Below, piece by piece: positions 6,429 through 15,529 of a stretch of 64,000 bases of DNA. The stretch lies in NCBI GenBank assembly GCA_963674625.2, contig CAXXXO010000001.1, positions 62,001 through 126,000 of the forward strand. Direction: 5' to 3'. Made by a program: the position numbers and the translations under genes. Source of the stretch: JALHFZ01 sp963674625 (GTDB lineage: Bacteria; Synergistota; Synergistia; Synergistales; Aminobacteriaceae). Each line of letters starts with the position of its first letter. Position 1 is the first letter of the stretch. A model generated the notes under the pieces. That model saw nothing but the letters and a program-made list of their open reading frames with translations, made no database searches and was not told the origin of the DNA.

Positions 6429-8122
6429 AGAAAAAAACAGATGCCTTTGGCCGGATTTTTCTGATCGTATCGCTCGTATTTTTTCTTTGGCCTTCTGCCG
6501 CGTTTTCATGGGGTGCCATATGGAAAGCAGTGGAAACTCATCAATATATACTTTCAGGTGCAATGGAACTTGCCGGCAGGGACCCCGCATTCAATCAGCC
6601 TTTCCCAACGGTGCAGGAACTTCGGAACCAGGACTGCGTCGTCGTGACTCCTCTCGGGAAAATTGGCCCCGGACCGGATGTTGATGGAAACTCTCCCTTC
6701 TCCTGGCATTATTACAATCCTCTCACGGAAAAAGGGAAAGGAGAGGCTCCCCGGCAGACAGGCCTTTTTTTCAATGAAATGATGGCAAAGCGGGTACGAA
6801 GAGAGGATCAATCGAAGGAAGCTGCCTGGTCAGCACATTTTCTCGCCGATATGTTCGTTCCGTACCATGTCGTCGGAATGCCGGAAGAAGACGCATGGGT
6901 CGCTCTTATGACGGGCAGACCTCTCGACGAAAGAGAAGCGGGGCCGTCCAGGCTTTATTCCCCCAGTTCTCCGCCGCCTGCGGGCTGGGGGAATAAAGGA
7001 GATTTTTCGGATGCTCTCCAGCTTCTTTTTACAGAATATCCCCCGGGAAATGAGGATGGCGTCGATTGGTTCGATCCGTGGTATTTCAACGGATACGGAG
7101 GAACATCCTCGCAGGGAATTGCGACAGGCAGTCATGGATGGTGGGAATTCACCGCATGGACTCAAATGAGTGGGGAAAACGTACGCGTCCTTATGGGGAG
7201 GCTTCTCCGGGAATTTCCCTATGATCCGCTCTGGAAAAACAGAAAATCGACCATGGGCAGCGATTTCTGGAAAGAGCAGGGTCTTGCCGCCGAAGCTTTT
7301 GCAGCATCAAGTGCCTCTTGGACACGGAAGAATATGGAAGTTGTTCTGCAAAACCCCGATCTGGGCATTGCCCATGCGATTCGGGCCGTATATACCCTGT
7401 ACCGGGCTTCAATGACCTCCATCAGAACGGGATGGAGGCAGGAACCCCGAACGGAAGGATACAGGATTTATGCCATTGTAAACAATGCTCTTCCGGGAGA
7501 ATCGTTATACGATGTCGATCTCCGCCTTCTGTATCTTGAGAAGGGAAAATGGCAGGCTTCGAATATACAACGGATAAATACGCCCATTCCTTCCGGAGGT
7601 ATCAGCGAGAGCTTCTGGGATGTCCGCTCGGATGGACCCCTTGATTGTATTCTCGAAGTTTCCGGCATCTATCTGAAAACGCCGGACCTCGGATACGTCA
7701 ATATGCCTTTCAGAACAAAGGGGAGGGAACCAGAGGGAGAGAAATGGACCGTTTCAGGAAGCGCGGCATTCTCGATGCTGAATTACCCCGAAGGGAAAAA
7801 AATCAATAATGTTTTTCTTCTCTTTCCATTGACCGGCGGTGCTGTCAGCGGGAAGGTGAATATTCTCTACGAGCCGCTCCGCTCCGGAGGGATGAAGCCT
7901 GTGAATCTGCTGCTGAATTTAACGGGGAATTTTGATGGAGAGAAGCTGTCGGGTACTTATGAAGGATATCATGAAAATGTTTTCTGGGCGGGAAGAAGCA
8001 GCGTCGCAGGAAAATGGGAGGGTCATCTTTTCGGGGAACAGCTGAAGGGAACTCTACTGCTCGAGAACCAGGGAAAAACTTTTTCTCTGGGTTTCATCTG
8101 TCGGGTTTCGAAGCCCCGATAA
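6425..8122 (+). CDS. Exported zinc-dependent phospholipase C-like protein
   Basis: A 565-residue precursor with a signal peptide (KKK start, hydrophobic core 9-23) likely cleaved after AFS28, so the mature protein begins with Trp29. In the zinc phospholipase C/P1 nuclease fold the N-terminal Trp and a His 10 residues later bind zinc, and here His39 is at exactly that spacing. Other ligands fit too: Asp85/Asp87 and WHYYNP (94-99), H138-x3-D142-x5-H148, and H237-x3-E241, matching the spacing in C. perfringens alpha-toxin. About 250 C-terminal residues are beta-rich and unassigned, possibly binding a surface or lipid. The fold call is inferred from this ligand pattern, and activity on phospholipids is not shown. 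The gene looks more A/T-rich than its neighbours, possibly acquired. Confidence 0.68.
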   Translation: MKKKTDAFGRIFLIVSLVFFLWPSAAFSWGAIWKAVETHQYILSGAMELAGRDPAFNQPFPTVQELRNQDCVVVTPLGKIGPGPDVDGNSPFSWHYYNPLTEKGKGEAPRQTGLFFNEMMAKRVRREDQSKEAAWSAHFLADMFVPYHVVGMPEEDAWVALMTGRPLDEREAGPSRLYSPSSPPPAGWGNKGDFSDALQLLFTEYPPGNEDGVDWFDPWYFNGYGGTSSQGIATGSHGWWEFTAWTQMSGENVRVLMGRLLREFPYDPLWKNRKSTMGSDFWKEQGLAAEAFAASSASWTRKNMEVVLQNPDLGIAHAIRAVYTLYRASMTSIRTGWRQEPRTEGYRIYAIVNNALPGESLYDVDLRLLYLEKGKWQASNIQRINTPIPSGGISESFWDVRSDGPLDCILEVSGIYLKTPDLGYVNMPFRTKGREPEGEKWTVSGSAAFSMLNYPEGKKINNVFLLFPLTGGAVSGKVNILYEPLRSGGMKPVNLLLNLTGNFDGEKLSGTYEGYHENVFWAGRSSVAGKWEGHLFGEQLKGTLLLENQGKTFSLGFICRVSKPR

Positions 8123-8269
8123 AAGGAATGTCCTGAAGTACTTTTTCCGGTGATTAATGCTTCTGTGCGTCGGAGGCAAAGTGCCGCGGCTTCTTGCAGC
8201 TCGGGACAGATTGTTTCTTCACTTCGGCCTTGAGTGAAATATGTGAAGCGAAGAGAGGGCAGCTGCTGT

Positions 8270-8881
8270 TTATTGCCCAAGTCCCGGCGACCAGTTCACC
8301 TTTTCCACGGTCAGCTCTTCGCCGGACTGCACAAGGACATGAACGCCGCAGTAGTCCTGCCGGAGGGTGAAGAGCTTCGGCCAGGGCAGCTCGAGGATGG
8401 TCAGAAGAAGAACCTTGAAGACCCCCGAGTGGGCGGCCACAAGGATATTGTCCTGCCGTCCCCGGGCGAGAGTGAGAAAGGCGGGCCAGGCCCGCTGCTG
8501 CACCTCGAGGAAGTTTTCTCCCCCCTCCGGACGGAAGCGGGCGAAATCCCGCCCCCGGGCTTCGTAGGCCCCGGGGTCTTTTTGCCGGATTTCATCCATG
8601 GTGAGCAGTTCCCATTTTCCGAAGGCGATCTCCTGGAGGGCGGGGATGACCGTGAAGGGAATATCCCTGTGCCCCGCGATGATCGAAGCCGTCTCATCGG
8701 CCCGCCTGAGGCCGCTCGTGAAGACCCCTTCGAGAGGAAGGCCGTCGAAGGCTTTTTTCAGCTCCCCCGCCTGCTCCCGGCCTTCCTCCGACAGGGGAAG
8801 GTCCGACCGTCCCAGAAAGCGGGTGTTCCGGTCCGGCAGCTCGGGCCGTCCGTGGCGGACGAGGTAGATTTTCTTTTCCAT
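8270..8881 (-). CDS. Histidine phosphatase family protein
   Basis: A 203-residue cytoplasmic protein of the phosphoglycerate mutase-like histidine phosphatase family. R9-H10-G11 carries the phospho-accepting His. R60, E84 and H151 (in AAHSG) fit the remaining catalytic pocket residues. The size matches CobC-type alpha-ribazole phosphatases and small cofactor-independent phosphatases, but there is no cobalamin gene alongside, so the substrate is left open. GGGGAGGG precedes the ATG. It is divergent from the 2-hydroxyacid dehydrogenase gene. Confidence 0.88.
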   Translation of the reverse strand: MEKKIYLVRHGRPELPDRNTRFLGRSDLPLSEEGREQAGELKKAFDGLPLEGVFTSGLRRADETASIIAGHRDIPFTVIPALQEIAFGKWELLTMDEIRQKDPGAYEARGRDFARFRPEGGENFLEVQQRAWPAFLTLARGRQDNILVAAHSGVFKVLLLTILELPWPKLFTLRQDYCGVHVLVQSGEELTVEKVNWSPGLGQ

Positions 8882-8900
8882 GGAGGTTCCCTCCCCGTGA

Positions 8901-8929
8901 TTGGTTCCCTCTGCCTCTTAGGGTACAAT
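8901..8929 (+). promoter_or_regulatory. Sigma-70 promoter of the dehydrogenase-xth-hydrolase operon
   Basis: TTGGTT at 8901-8906 and TACAAT at 8924-8929 with a 17-bp spacer, 37 bp upstream of the first gene of the operon. Confidence 0.6.
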
Positions 8930-8966
8930 AACAGGCAGTGAATGACCAGAAAGGAGAAGAGCTTTC

Positions 8967-9956
8967 ATGAAAAAAACGCTTCTTGTGACCTGCCCCGCCC
9001 CCGCCTCCCTGAGAGAGGAAGTGCGGAGCGCCCTCGAGGGCGAAGGGGAGATCCTCTATCTGGAGGATATATCAGAAGAAAAGCGGAAGGCAGCCCTCTC
9101 TTCCGCGAACGTTCTGCTCTCCTTCTTCTTCAACAGGGAGGTCCGGGAGGACGAGTATCCCCTGCTGGCGGATCTCGATCTCTTCCAGTCCATCTCGGCG
9201 GGGCTCGACTTTCTCCCCTTCGAAAAACTGCCCGAAAAAATGATCCTGGCCTGCAACGCCGGAGGTTGGGCTCCTCAGATCGCAGAACACACCATGGCTC
9301 TTCTTCTGGCCCTGACGCGGCGGATCATCCCCCTCCACAACGATCTCGCTGCGGGAAAATTTCACCGCCAGTCCTACACCCTCTCCTGCCTGAGGGACAA
9401 GGTCCTGACCGTGGCCGGCTACGGCGGCATCGGCCGCAGGACGGCGGAACTCGCCCGGTGCTTCGGCATGAAGATTCGGGCCCTGAACACGAGCGGAAAG
9501 ACAGCCGACGCCGTGGACTTTGCGGGGACCCTCTCCGATCTGCCCGAGGTGCTGCCCGATACGGACGTGCTGCTCCTCTCCCTTCCCCTGAACCGTCATA
9601 CCAGAGGAATTATCGGCAGAAAAGAACTGGAAATGATGAAAAAGGACGCCATCCTCCTCAACGTGGCCCGTGCCCCACTGGCCGTGGAGGAGGACCTCTA
9701 CCGGCACCTGAAGGAGAACCCCGACTTCCGGGCAGGGCTCGACGTCTGGTGGCAGGAGCCCACCTGGGGAGGCGGAGACTTCGAGTCGGAGTATCCCTTC
9801 CTCGAGCTGCCCAACGTGGCCGGTTCCCCCCACAACTCCAACCGGTGCGAAGGGGCCATGGATAGGGCGACGGCCATTGCAGCGGCGAATGTCCGGGCCT
9901 TTTTCAGGGGAAAGAAGATCGCCGGCCTGATCCGCCGGGAAGACTATTTGGACTGA
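8967..9956 (+). CDS. D-isomer-specific 2-hydroxyacid dehydrogenase
   Basis: A 329-residue NAD(P)-dependent oxidoreductase converting a 2-oxoacid to a D-2-hydroxyacid or the reverse. The Rossmann motif GYGGIG is at 151-156. The catalytic triad is Arg235 (NVARAPL), Glu264 (WWQEP) and His289 (SPHNSN). The fingerprint LLLSLPLNRHTRGIIG (about 202-217) is intact. Length is normal. AGGAG precedes ATG 8967. It is first in a tight operon with exonuclease III (14-bp gap) and an alpha/beta hydrolase. The specific substrate (glycerate, lactate, phosphoglycerate) cannot be told; the absence of an ACT domain argues against classical SerA. Confidence 0.9.
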   Translation: MKKTLLVTCPAPASLREEVRSALEGEGEILYLEDISEEKRKAALSSANVLLSFFFNREVREDEYPLLADLDLFQSISAGLDFLPFEKLPEKMILACNAGGWAPQIAEHTMALLLALTRRIIPLHNDLAAGKFHRQSYTLSCLRDKVLTVAGYGGIGRRTAELARCFGMKIRALNTSGKTADAVDFAGTLSDLPEVLPDTDVLLLSLPLNRHTRGIIGRKELEMMKKDAILLNVARAPLAVEEDLYRHLKENPDFRAGLDVWWQEPTWGGGDFESEYPFLELPNVAGSPHNSNRCEGAMDRATAIAAANVRAFFRGKKIAGLIRREDYLD

Positions 9957-9970
9957 AGGAGAGAACTGTC

Positions 9971-10768
9971 ATGGCCCGATGCACCGTCGCGACATTCAAC
10001 GTGAATTCCGTCCGGAGCCGCCTGCCCCTTCTCGAACGCTGGCTCGGCGATTTCCCCGTGGACGTGCTCTGCCTGCAGGAGACGAAGGTGGAGGACGGCA
10101 GCTTTCCCGAAGAAGCCTTTACCGCCATGGGGTACCGCTCCCTCTATAAAGGAGGAAAAGCCTACAACGGAGTCGCCATCCTCACGAAGGTCCCTCTGGA
10201 CGGATATGCCATCGGCTTCGGCGACGGCGAGGAACCCGAGGGGGAGACCCGGCTGCTCCGGGCGCGCATCGGCGACTTCTGCATCGTGAATACCTACGTC
10301 CCTCAGGGGAAGGCGATCGACACCCCCGACTACGCCTATAAACAGCGATTTTTCGAGCGGATGAAGGCCCTCTTCGACCGGGAATATCTGAGGGAGGAAA
10401 AAATCGTCTGGGTGGGGGACATGAACGTGGCTCCCACGGATATGGACGTGACGAGCCCGGAGCGGAAACGGGACCACCCCTGCTTCTCCCCGGACATCCA
10501 GGCCCGCTTCGAGGACGTGAAAAACTGGGGGTTCGTCGATCTCTTCCGCAAATTCCGCCCAGGCGCAGGGGAATTTTCCTTCTTCGACTACCGGGTGAAG
10601 AACTCCCTCGAGCGGAACATAGGGTGGAGGATAGACCACATCCTCGTTACTCCGGCCCTCGAAAAGGCGGCCGGGGACTGCTATATCGACCGTGCTCCCA
10701 GGGGATGGGAACGCCCCTCCGACCACGTTCCCGTCGTGGCGGTCTTCGAAACGGAGCACAAAAAATGA
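9971..10768 (+). CDS. xth: Exodeoxyribonuclease III
   Basis: A 265-residue Mg2+-dependent AP endonuclease/3'-exonuclease of base excision repair. ATFNVNSVRSR opens the fold. Glu37 in CLQETK binds metal, GDMNVAPTDMD holds the Asn/Asp pair, and the C-terminal SDHVPVVAVF carries the catalytic His. RBS GAAGGAG lies before ATG 9971. The gene sits 14 bp after the dehydrogenase gene, and its stop overlaps the next start (ATGA at 10765-10768), so the three genes form one transcriptional unit. Full length and intact. Confidence 0.95.
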   Translation: MARCTVATFNVNSVRSRLPLLERWLGDFPVDVLCLQETKVEDGSFPEEAFTAMGYRSLYKGGKAYNGVAILTKVPLDGYAIGFGDGEEPEGETRLLRARIGDFCIVNTYVPQGKAIDTPDYAYKQRFFERMKALFDREYLREEKIVWVGDMNVAPTDMDVTSPERKRDHPCFSPDIQARFEDVKNWGFVDLFRKFRPGAGEFSFFDYRVKNSLERNIGWRIDHILVTPALEKAAGDCYIDRAPRGWERPSDHVPVVAVFETEHKK

Positions 10769-11604
10769 GATTCGACCCCCTATGCGCCGATCCGGAGATT
10801 GCCGACCCCGCCTTCCCCCCCTGCGGATACGCCCTGACGATCCCCTCAGGAGGATGTAATCTCTACGGCGTGCTCTACCGCCCTTCGGGGAAGGGGCTGC
10901 ATCCGACGGTGCTGATGCTCCACGGCTTTCCGGGGACGGAGAAGAACCTGGACCTCGCTCAGGTCTTCCGGAGGGCCGGCTTCAACGCCGCCCTTTTCTC
11001 CTACAGAGGAGCCTGGGGAAGCCAGGGGGATTTTTCCTTCACCCATGTGATCGAGGACAGCCGCGCCGCCCTGGCCTTTCTGCGGGAGGAGTTTGCGGAG
11101 AGGGAGTACGGCGTGGACAGGGACAGGATCATCCTCTTCGGCCACAGCATGGGGGGCTTCGCCGCCCTGAAGGCCGCCGAGACGGCCCCCTTCATCTCGG
11201 ATGTGCTCTTCCTCGCAGGATGGAATATCGGCCTCGACGGCATCCGCTCATCGGAGGACCCTTACGCTGCCGGAAAGCTCAGGACCCTTCTCGGTGAGGG
11301 AGCGAGGGTCCTCGCCGGAACGTCGGTAGCCGCCCTTATGGACGAAATCGCCCTGAAGGGAGAGGCCTTCGACCTCCGCAATTCCGTCCCCTCCCTCGGC
11401 GGAAAGAAGATTCTCCTTGTCGGGGCCTCGAGGGACGGGGTGACACCGCCGGAATTTCATCACGAGCCCCTCCTGGAGGCCCTTCGAAAGGGAGAGGACC
11501 TTTCGGCAGAAGAAGCGATGATCGACACGGACCACTCTTTCTCCGGCTCCCGGGTCGCCCTCGCGCGGGTTCTTCTGGAATTTCTGCAGAAAAGGGGATA
11601 CTGA
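10765..11604 (+). CDS. Alpha/beta hydrolase family protein
   Basis: A 279-residue hydrolase. The oxyanion region HGFPGTEKN is at about 53-61. The nucleophile is in GHSMGG with Ser128. The acid is probably in GASRDGVTPP and the His in DTDHSF. There is no signal peptide, so it is cytoplasmic. ATG 10765 is chosen because it overlaps the xth stop as ATGA; the open frame extends upstream only inside xth. It resembles carboxylesterase/dienelactone hydrolase-type proteins acting on small esters or peptides. The substrate is unknown. Confidence 0.85.
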   Translation: MRFDPLCADPEIADPAFPPCGYALTIPSGGCNLYGVLYRPSGKGLHPTVLMLHGFPGTEKNLDLAQVFRRAGFNAALFSYRGAWGSQGDFSFTHVIEDSRAALAFLREEFAEREYGVDRDRIILFGHSMGGFAALKAAETAPFISDVLFLAGWNIGLDGIRSSEDPYAAGKLRTLLGEGARVLAGTSVAALMDEIALKGEAFDLRNSVPSLGGKKILLVGASRDGVTPPEFHHEPLLEALRKGEDLSAEEAMIDTDHSFSGSRVALARVLLEFLQKRGY

Positions 11605-11657
11605 GCCCGAAGACGGCGCTCCTCCTCCGGATATGCTCGCCCGAAGATTCCTTTTAC

Positions 11658-13022
11658 TTACTTCCTCTGCAGCAGTTCCTTCACTGCCGTGCGGATGTCC
11701 GAAGTCTCCCGGCCGATGGCCTTTGCCGCGTCCTTCAGGGGAATATTTCCGGCCGTATCCTCAGGCCAGCCGGCCTTTGAGAGGATGTCCCGGCCCGCCA
11801 GGCTGTAAGCGGCGGCGACTTCATCGAGGGTAAAGCTTCCCTTGATCTCGTCGGGATTCGCCGGAACGCCCGGGGCGGGCGCCGAAGCAGGAGGTGCGGA
11901 AGGCCGTGCGGCGAACCACGCCCGAAGCTGCTCCTTGAGTTCTTCGTCGTTCACTCCCTCCATTTTCTTGAGAGAGACATTGAGGGGAGAATCGGCGGGA
12001 AGACCGGCGATCTCGAGGACTTTCGACGGCGGCAGCTTCACCTGGGCGGCCGTTTGTTCCAGGGTCATCCAGCCGAAGACTCCGTCCACAGGGTCCTTCA
12101 GGGATTCCGCCGACTCGGGGGCGAAGGTCTGCCAGTACCCCGTGAGCCGCGCCGTTCCGTAGGCGGCGAAATAGAGCCCCACTCCCAGCAGACCGACAGC
12201 GAGGGCGGAGAGTATTTTTCTTCGTCCGAAGGAGAAAAAGAGGGTTTTCTCAACCGGACAGATTTCCGTGCACCGGCCGCAGGCGATGCAGTCGGCGTCG
12301 GTCACCCTCTCGACGGAGAGGGGTTCGAGGCCCATGGGGCAGGCGCGGCTGCACTTGCCGCAGGTGATGCAGATATCGGGGTTGCGGGTGACTTTCGTGA
12401 GGCTGAATTTCTGCACTATTCCCAGGGCGGCGCCGAGAGGACAGAGGTAGCGGCACCAGAAGCGCTCGATGAAGACCCCCGCCCCGATGACCAGCAGAAA
12501 AAGCACCACATATCCCCAGGGAGATGAAACAATTTCCCCCCATCCGGCACTGAGGTGCATCCAGGAGACCCAGGGGTCCCAGGGACGCCAGGCGAGGGTT
12601 CCAAGGGTCCAGGTGAAATAGAGGATAATGGCAAGGACGAGGTATTTCAGCCCTTTCAGCCGGCGGTCGACGGCAGGGGAAAATTCCCGGGGGCGGATCC
12701 CCAGCTTTCGGGCTCCGCGGGCGGTCAGCTCGGCAATCGTCCCGAGGGGGCAGATCCATCCGCAGAAAATTCTCCCCACAAGCAGGGTGATCGCCGCCAC
12801 CGAGACGAAGAGCACCATGGCGCTCGGGGCCGTCCGGCGAAGCCACGTTCCCGAGCGAAGGAAGCTGTAGAGGGTTTCGAGGCCTCCCAGAGGGCAGAGG
12901 GCGTCCACTGGCGGCACCCCCGCCGGACCTCCTCCGAGAACCTGGTGGCGGTATCCGACCCATGTCAAAAACAGGAGAAAACCGATCATAATGCCGTAGC
13001 GAATCTTTTTCCAGGACCCCAT
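11658..13022 (-). CDS. Membrane 4Fe-4S polyferredoxin (NapH/NosR-like) with duplicated C-terminal helical domain
   Basis: A 454-residue membrane protein. ATG 13022 has AAGGAG upstream; a start 81 bp further up is less likely. It has about five membrane segments with the NapH-type signatures FCGWICPLG (86-94) and CRYLCPLG (190-197). Two cytoplasmic 4Fe-4S motifs follow, CxxCxxCxxxCP at 218-229 and 245-256, then another membrane segment (about 270-290). The C-terminal 150 residues contain two similar ~60-residue helical modules (starting WMTLEQTAAQ and FTLDEVAAAY) split by a Pro/Ala linker. It probably passes electrons between a quinone or flavoprotein and a soluble partner; no partner gene is adjacent. 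It converges with the alpha/beta hydrolase operon. Confidence 0.85.
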   Translation of the reverse strand: MGSWKKIRYGIMIGFLLFLTWVGYRHQVLGGGPAGVPPVDALCPLGGLETLYSFLRSGTWLRRTAPSAMVLFVSVAAITLLVGRIFCGWICPLGTIAELTARGARKLGIRPREFSPAVDRRLKGLKYLVLAIILYFTWTLGTLAWRPWDPWVSWMHLSAGWGEIVSSPWGYVVLFLLVIGAGVFIERFWCRYLCPLGAALGIVQKFSLTKVTRNPDICITCGKCSRACPMGLEPLSVERVTDADCIACGRCTEICPVEKTLFFSFGRRKILSALAVGLLGVGLYFAAYGTARLTGYWQTFAPESAESLKDPVDGVFGWMTLEQTAAQVKLPPSKVLEIAGLPADSPLNVSLKKMEGVNDEELKEQLRAWFAARPSAPPASAPAPGVPANPDEIKGSFTLDEVAAAYSLAGRDILSKAGWPEDTAGNIPLKDAAKAIGRETSDIRTAVKELLQRK

Positions 13023-13189
13023 GCTTTTCCACACTCCTTGTATTCGATTCAGCGACAATAGCATTTTCACCGGATAAAAAACATCCGTATTTATACTCCC
13101 CATGGGTACTTTTTATGCCGAAAAGAAAGGGCAGGATTTTATATTGTACAATGGATGGCGGAAACATGTCCGAAAAAGGAGCGGTGATC

Positions 13190-13777
13190 ATGATCAAAGC
13201 AGGTATTTTCGTATTTCCCAGGGTGGAGGAGCTCGACTTCGTCGGTCCCTTCGAGACCCTCTCCGCCGCGAACATTCTCGTTCCGGGAAGCATGGAGGTG
13301 AAGCTGCTTGCCCGGGAGGAGGGGCCGATCGAAGGGGCGAACGGCCTCCGCTTTCTTCCGTCAGGAAACCTCGGGGAGGGCGCTCTCGACCTGCTCATTC
13401 TCCCGGGAGGATCCGGACGTCGGGCGGCCATGGAGGACAGAAAAGTCCTCTCCTTTATACAAAACCAGTATGAAGGTCTGCGGTTTCTCGGCACGGTCTG
13501 CACCGGCGCCTTTCTCGCCGCGAAGGCGGGACTGCTGAAGAACCGGAGGGCGACGACTCATCATCTCTATTTCGAAGAGCTCGACTCCTTTCCGGGCGTC
13601 AAGGTCGTTGAGCACCGGGTCGTGAAGGACGGCAACATTCTCACTGCGGGGGGCGTCAGCTCGGGAATAGACCTCTCCCTCTGGCTTCTGGCCCTTCTCT
13701 TCGACCCTGATTTCGCCCATAAGGCATCGGAGTACATCGAATATCCCTTCCGGCCCGACCAGTACCGGGAATTCTAG
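13190..13777 (+). CDS. DJ-1/PfpI family protein
   Basis: A 195-residue protein of the DJ-1/PfpI (class I glutamine amidotransferase-like) superfamily. The nucleophile elbow is GTVCTGAFLAA with Cys104. VEELDFVGPFETL near the N-terminus is typical of the ThiJ/isonitrile-hydratase-like branch. ATG 13190 is chosen for the AAGGAG 8 nt upstream; in-frame ATGs at 13115 and 13166 have weaker sites. Likely roles are isonitrile hydratase, glyoxalase or protein deglycase, not separable here. Ten bp separate it from the phosphoglucomutase gene, so they are probably co-transcribed. Confidence 0.87.
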   Translation: MIKAGIFVFPRVEELDFVGPFETLSAANILVPGSMEVKLLAREEGPIEGANGLRFLPSGNLGEGALDLLILPGGSGRRAAMEDRKVLSFIQNQYEGLRFLGTVCTGAFLAAKAGLLKNRRATTHHLYFEELDSFPGVKVVEHRVVKDGNILTAGGVSSGIDLSLWLLALLFDPDFAHKASEYIEYPFRPDQYREF

Positions 13778-13787
13778 GAGGTACGCC

Positions 13788-15440
13788 ATGAATATTTCCC
13801 CTCTGGCAGGACAGCGTCCCCCCTATTCCATGCTGGCGGATATCCCCAGGCTCGTCTCGGCCTACTACACCCGGAAACCGGACCGGGAAGACCCCCTTCA
13901 ATTGGTTTCCTTCGGCACCTCGGGACACCGGGGGTCCTCCCTGAAGGGATCCTTCAACGAGGAGCACATCATCGCCGTCTGCGCTGCAATTGCCGAATAC
14001 CGCAAGGAGGCGGGCATCGACGGCCCCCTCTTTCTGGGAATCGACACCCACGCCCTCTCGGAGCCGGCCTTCCGCACGAGCCTCGAGGTCTTCGCCGCAG
14101 CAGGAGTGGAAACCCGCATCTCCGACAATCTCGGCTATACTCCCACCCCGGTGATCTCTCACGCCATTCTGGGCTGGAACCGGGGAGGCAGGGGGGTGAC
14201 GGCCGACGGCGTGGTGATCACCCCCTCCCACAATCCCCCCGAGGACGGAGGGTTCAAATACAACCCTCCCTCCGGCGGACCCGCAGACCCCGGCATGACT
14301 GGAGTCATCCAAAGGAGAGCAAACGAAATTCTGCGCAGCGGTCCGGACAAAGTGAAGCGGTTTACCTTCGACAGGGCTCTGAAGTCCCCTTCCATCCGGG
14401 CCTTCGACTACATCACTCCCTACGTGGAAGACCTGGCTTCAGTGGTCGACATGGAGGCCATCGCCCGGTCTGAGATTTCCATCGGCGCCGACCCAATGGG
14501 AGGGTCGGGGGTCAATTACTGGGATGCCGTCGCCGAGCGGTACAGTCTGAACCTTACTGTGGTGAATCCCCGGGTCGACCCCACCTTCTCCTTCATGTCC
14601 GTGGACTGGGACGGAAAGATCCGGATGGACTGCTCCTCCCCCTGGGCAATGGCCGGCCTCGTGGAGATGAAGAATTCCTACGACATCGCCTTCGGCAACG
14701 ATACGGATTTCGACCGCCACGGAATCGTCGTTCCCGACCGGGGGCTGCTCGCCCCCAACGCCTATCTCTCGGCGGCAGTGGAATATCTCTTCACCCACCG
14801 ACCCGGATGGAGCCCTGGTGCGGCAGTGGGAAAGACCCTCGTGTCAACGTCCCTTCTCGACCGGGTCTCCCGGTTCGTGGGACGAAAATGCGTGGAGGTT
14901 CCCGTGGGCTTCAAATGGTTCGTGGAGGGACTTCTCGACGGGTCATTGGGCTTCGGAGGAGAGGAGAGCGCGGGAGCGTCCTTCCTGCGGAAGAACGGAA
15001 CGGTCTGGACCACGGACAAGGACGGGATCATCATGGACCTCCTGGCCGCCGAGATGCTTGCCGTCACGGGGGAGCATCCCGGGAAACGCTACGACAGGCT
15101 CACGGACCAGCTGGGTTTGCCCTACTACGCACGAATCGACGCCCCCGCCACCATCGAGCAGAAAAAAGTGCTCAAGAATCTCTCCCCCGAGGCGGTGAGG
15201 GAGGACGTTCTGGCGGGCGAGCCGATCGAATCGAAAGTCACCCGTGCTCCCGGAAACGGAGAACCAATCGGAGGCCTCAAAGTCACCACGGAGAATGGAT
15301 GGTTCGCCGCCCGCCCCTCGGGGACAGAGGACGTCTACAAGATCTATGCCGAGAGTTTTCTAGGGGAGGAGCACCTTGCCCTTCTTCAGGCTGAAGCAGG
15401 CAAAATGATCGATGCGGTCTTCGCGGCTGAAGGGGTATAA
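13788..15440 (+). CDS. pgm: Phosphoglucomutase (alpha-D-glucose phosphate-specific)
   Basis: A 550-residue alpha-D-phosphohexomutase interconverting glucose 1-phosphate and glucose 6-phosphate in the cytoplasm. FGTSGHRGS lies near residue 42. The phosphoserine loop TPSHNPPEDGG has Ser147. The metal loop is DTDFDRHG (about 305), the sugar loop GEESAGAS (about 390), and the phosphate-binding loop RPSGTEDVYKIY is near the C-terminus. All four domains and the usual ~545-residue length are present. TAGGAGG precedes the ATG. A strong terminator follows at once. It links glycogen or cell-envelope sugar nucleotides to glycolysis. Confidence 0.96.
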   Translation: MNISPLAGQRPPYSMLADIPRLVSAYYTRKPDREDPLQLVSFGTSGHRGSSLKGSFNEEHIIAVCAAIAEYRKEAGIDGPLFLGIDTHALSEPAFRTSLEVFAAAGVETRISDNLGYTPTPVISHAILGWNRGGRGVTADGVVITPSHNPPEDGGFKYNPPSGGPADPGMTGVIQRRANEILRSGPDKVKRFTFDRALKSPSIRAFDYITPYVEDLASVVDMEAIARSEISIGADPMGGSGVNYWDAVAERYSLNLTVVNPRVDPTFSFMSVDWDGKIRMDCSSPWAMAGLVEMKNSYDIAFGNDTDFDRHGIVVPDRGLLAPNAYLSAAVEYLFTHRPGWSPGAAVGKTLVSTSLLDRVSRFVGRKCVEVPVGFKWFVEGLLDGSLGFGGEESAGASFLRKNGTVWTTDKDGIIMDLLAAEMLAVTGEHPGKRYDRLTDQLGLPYYARIDAPATIEQKKVLKNLSPEAVREDVLAGEPIESKVTRAPGNGEPIGGLKVTTENGWFAARPSGTEDVYKIYAESFLGEEHLALLQAEAGKMIDAVFAAEGV

Positions 15441-15445
15441 AAAGG

Positions 15446-15489
15446 GAACAGGAGTCCCCGGTGTACGGGACTCCTGTTCGGCTTTTTTT
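15446..15489 (+). terminator. Rho-independent terminator after pgm
   Basis: A perfect 13-bp stem (GAACAGGAGTCCC at 15446-15458, complement at 15467-15479), an 8-nt loop, and a T7 run at 15483-15489. Confidence 0.92.
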
Positions 15490-15529
15490 CCTGAAAAGCC
15501 GCTCCTTTCGGAACGGCCGGAAGGGAATG

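Noticed and set aside
15438..15520. CRISPR-like or tandem repeat near the pgm terminator
   Set aside because: It is a single terminator hairpin, without spacers or repeated units; no CRISPR array was seen anywhere in the window.
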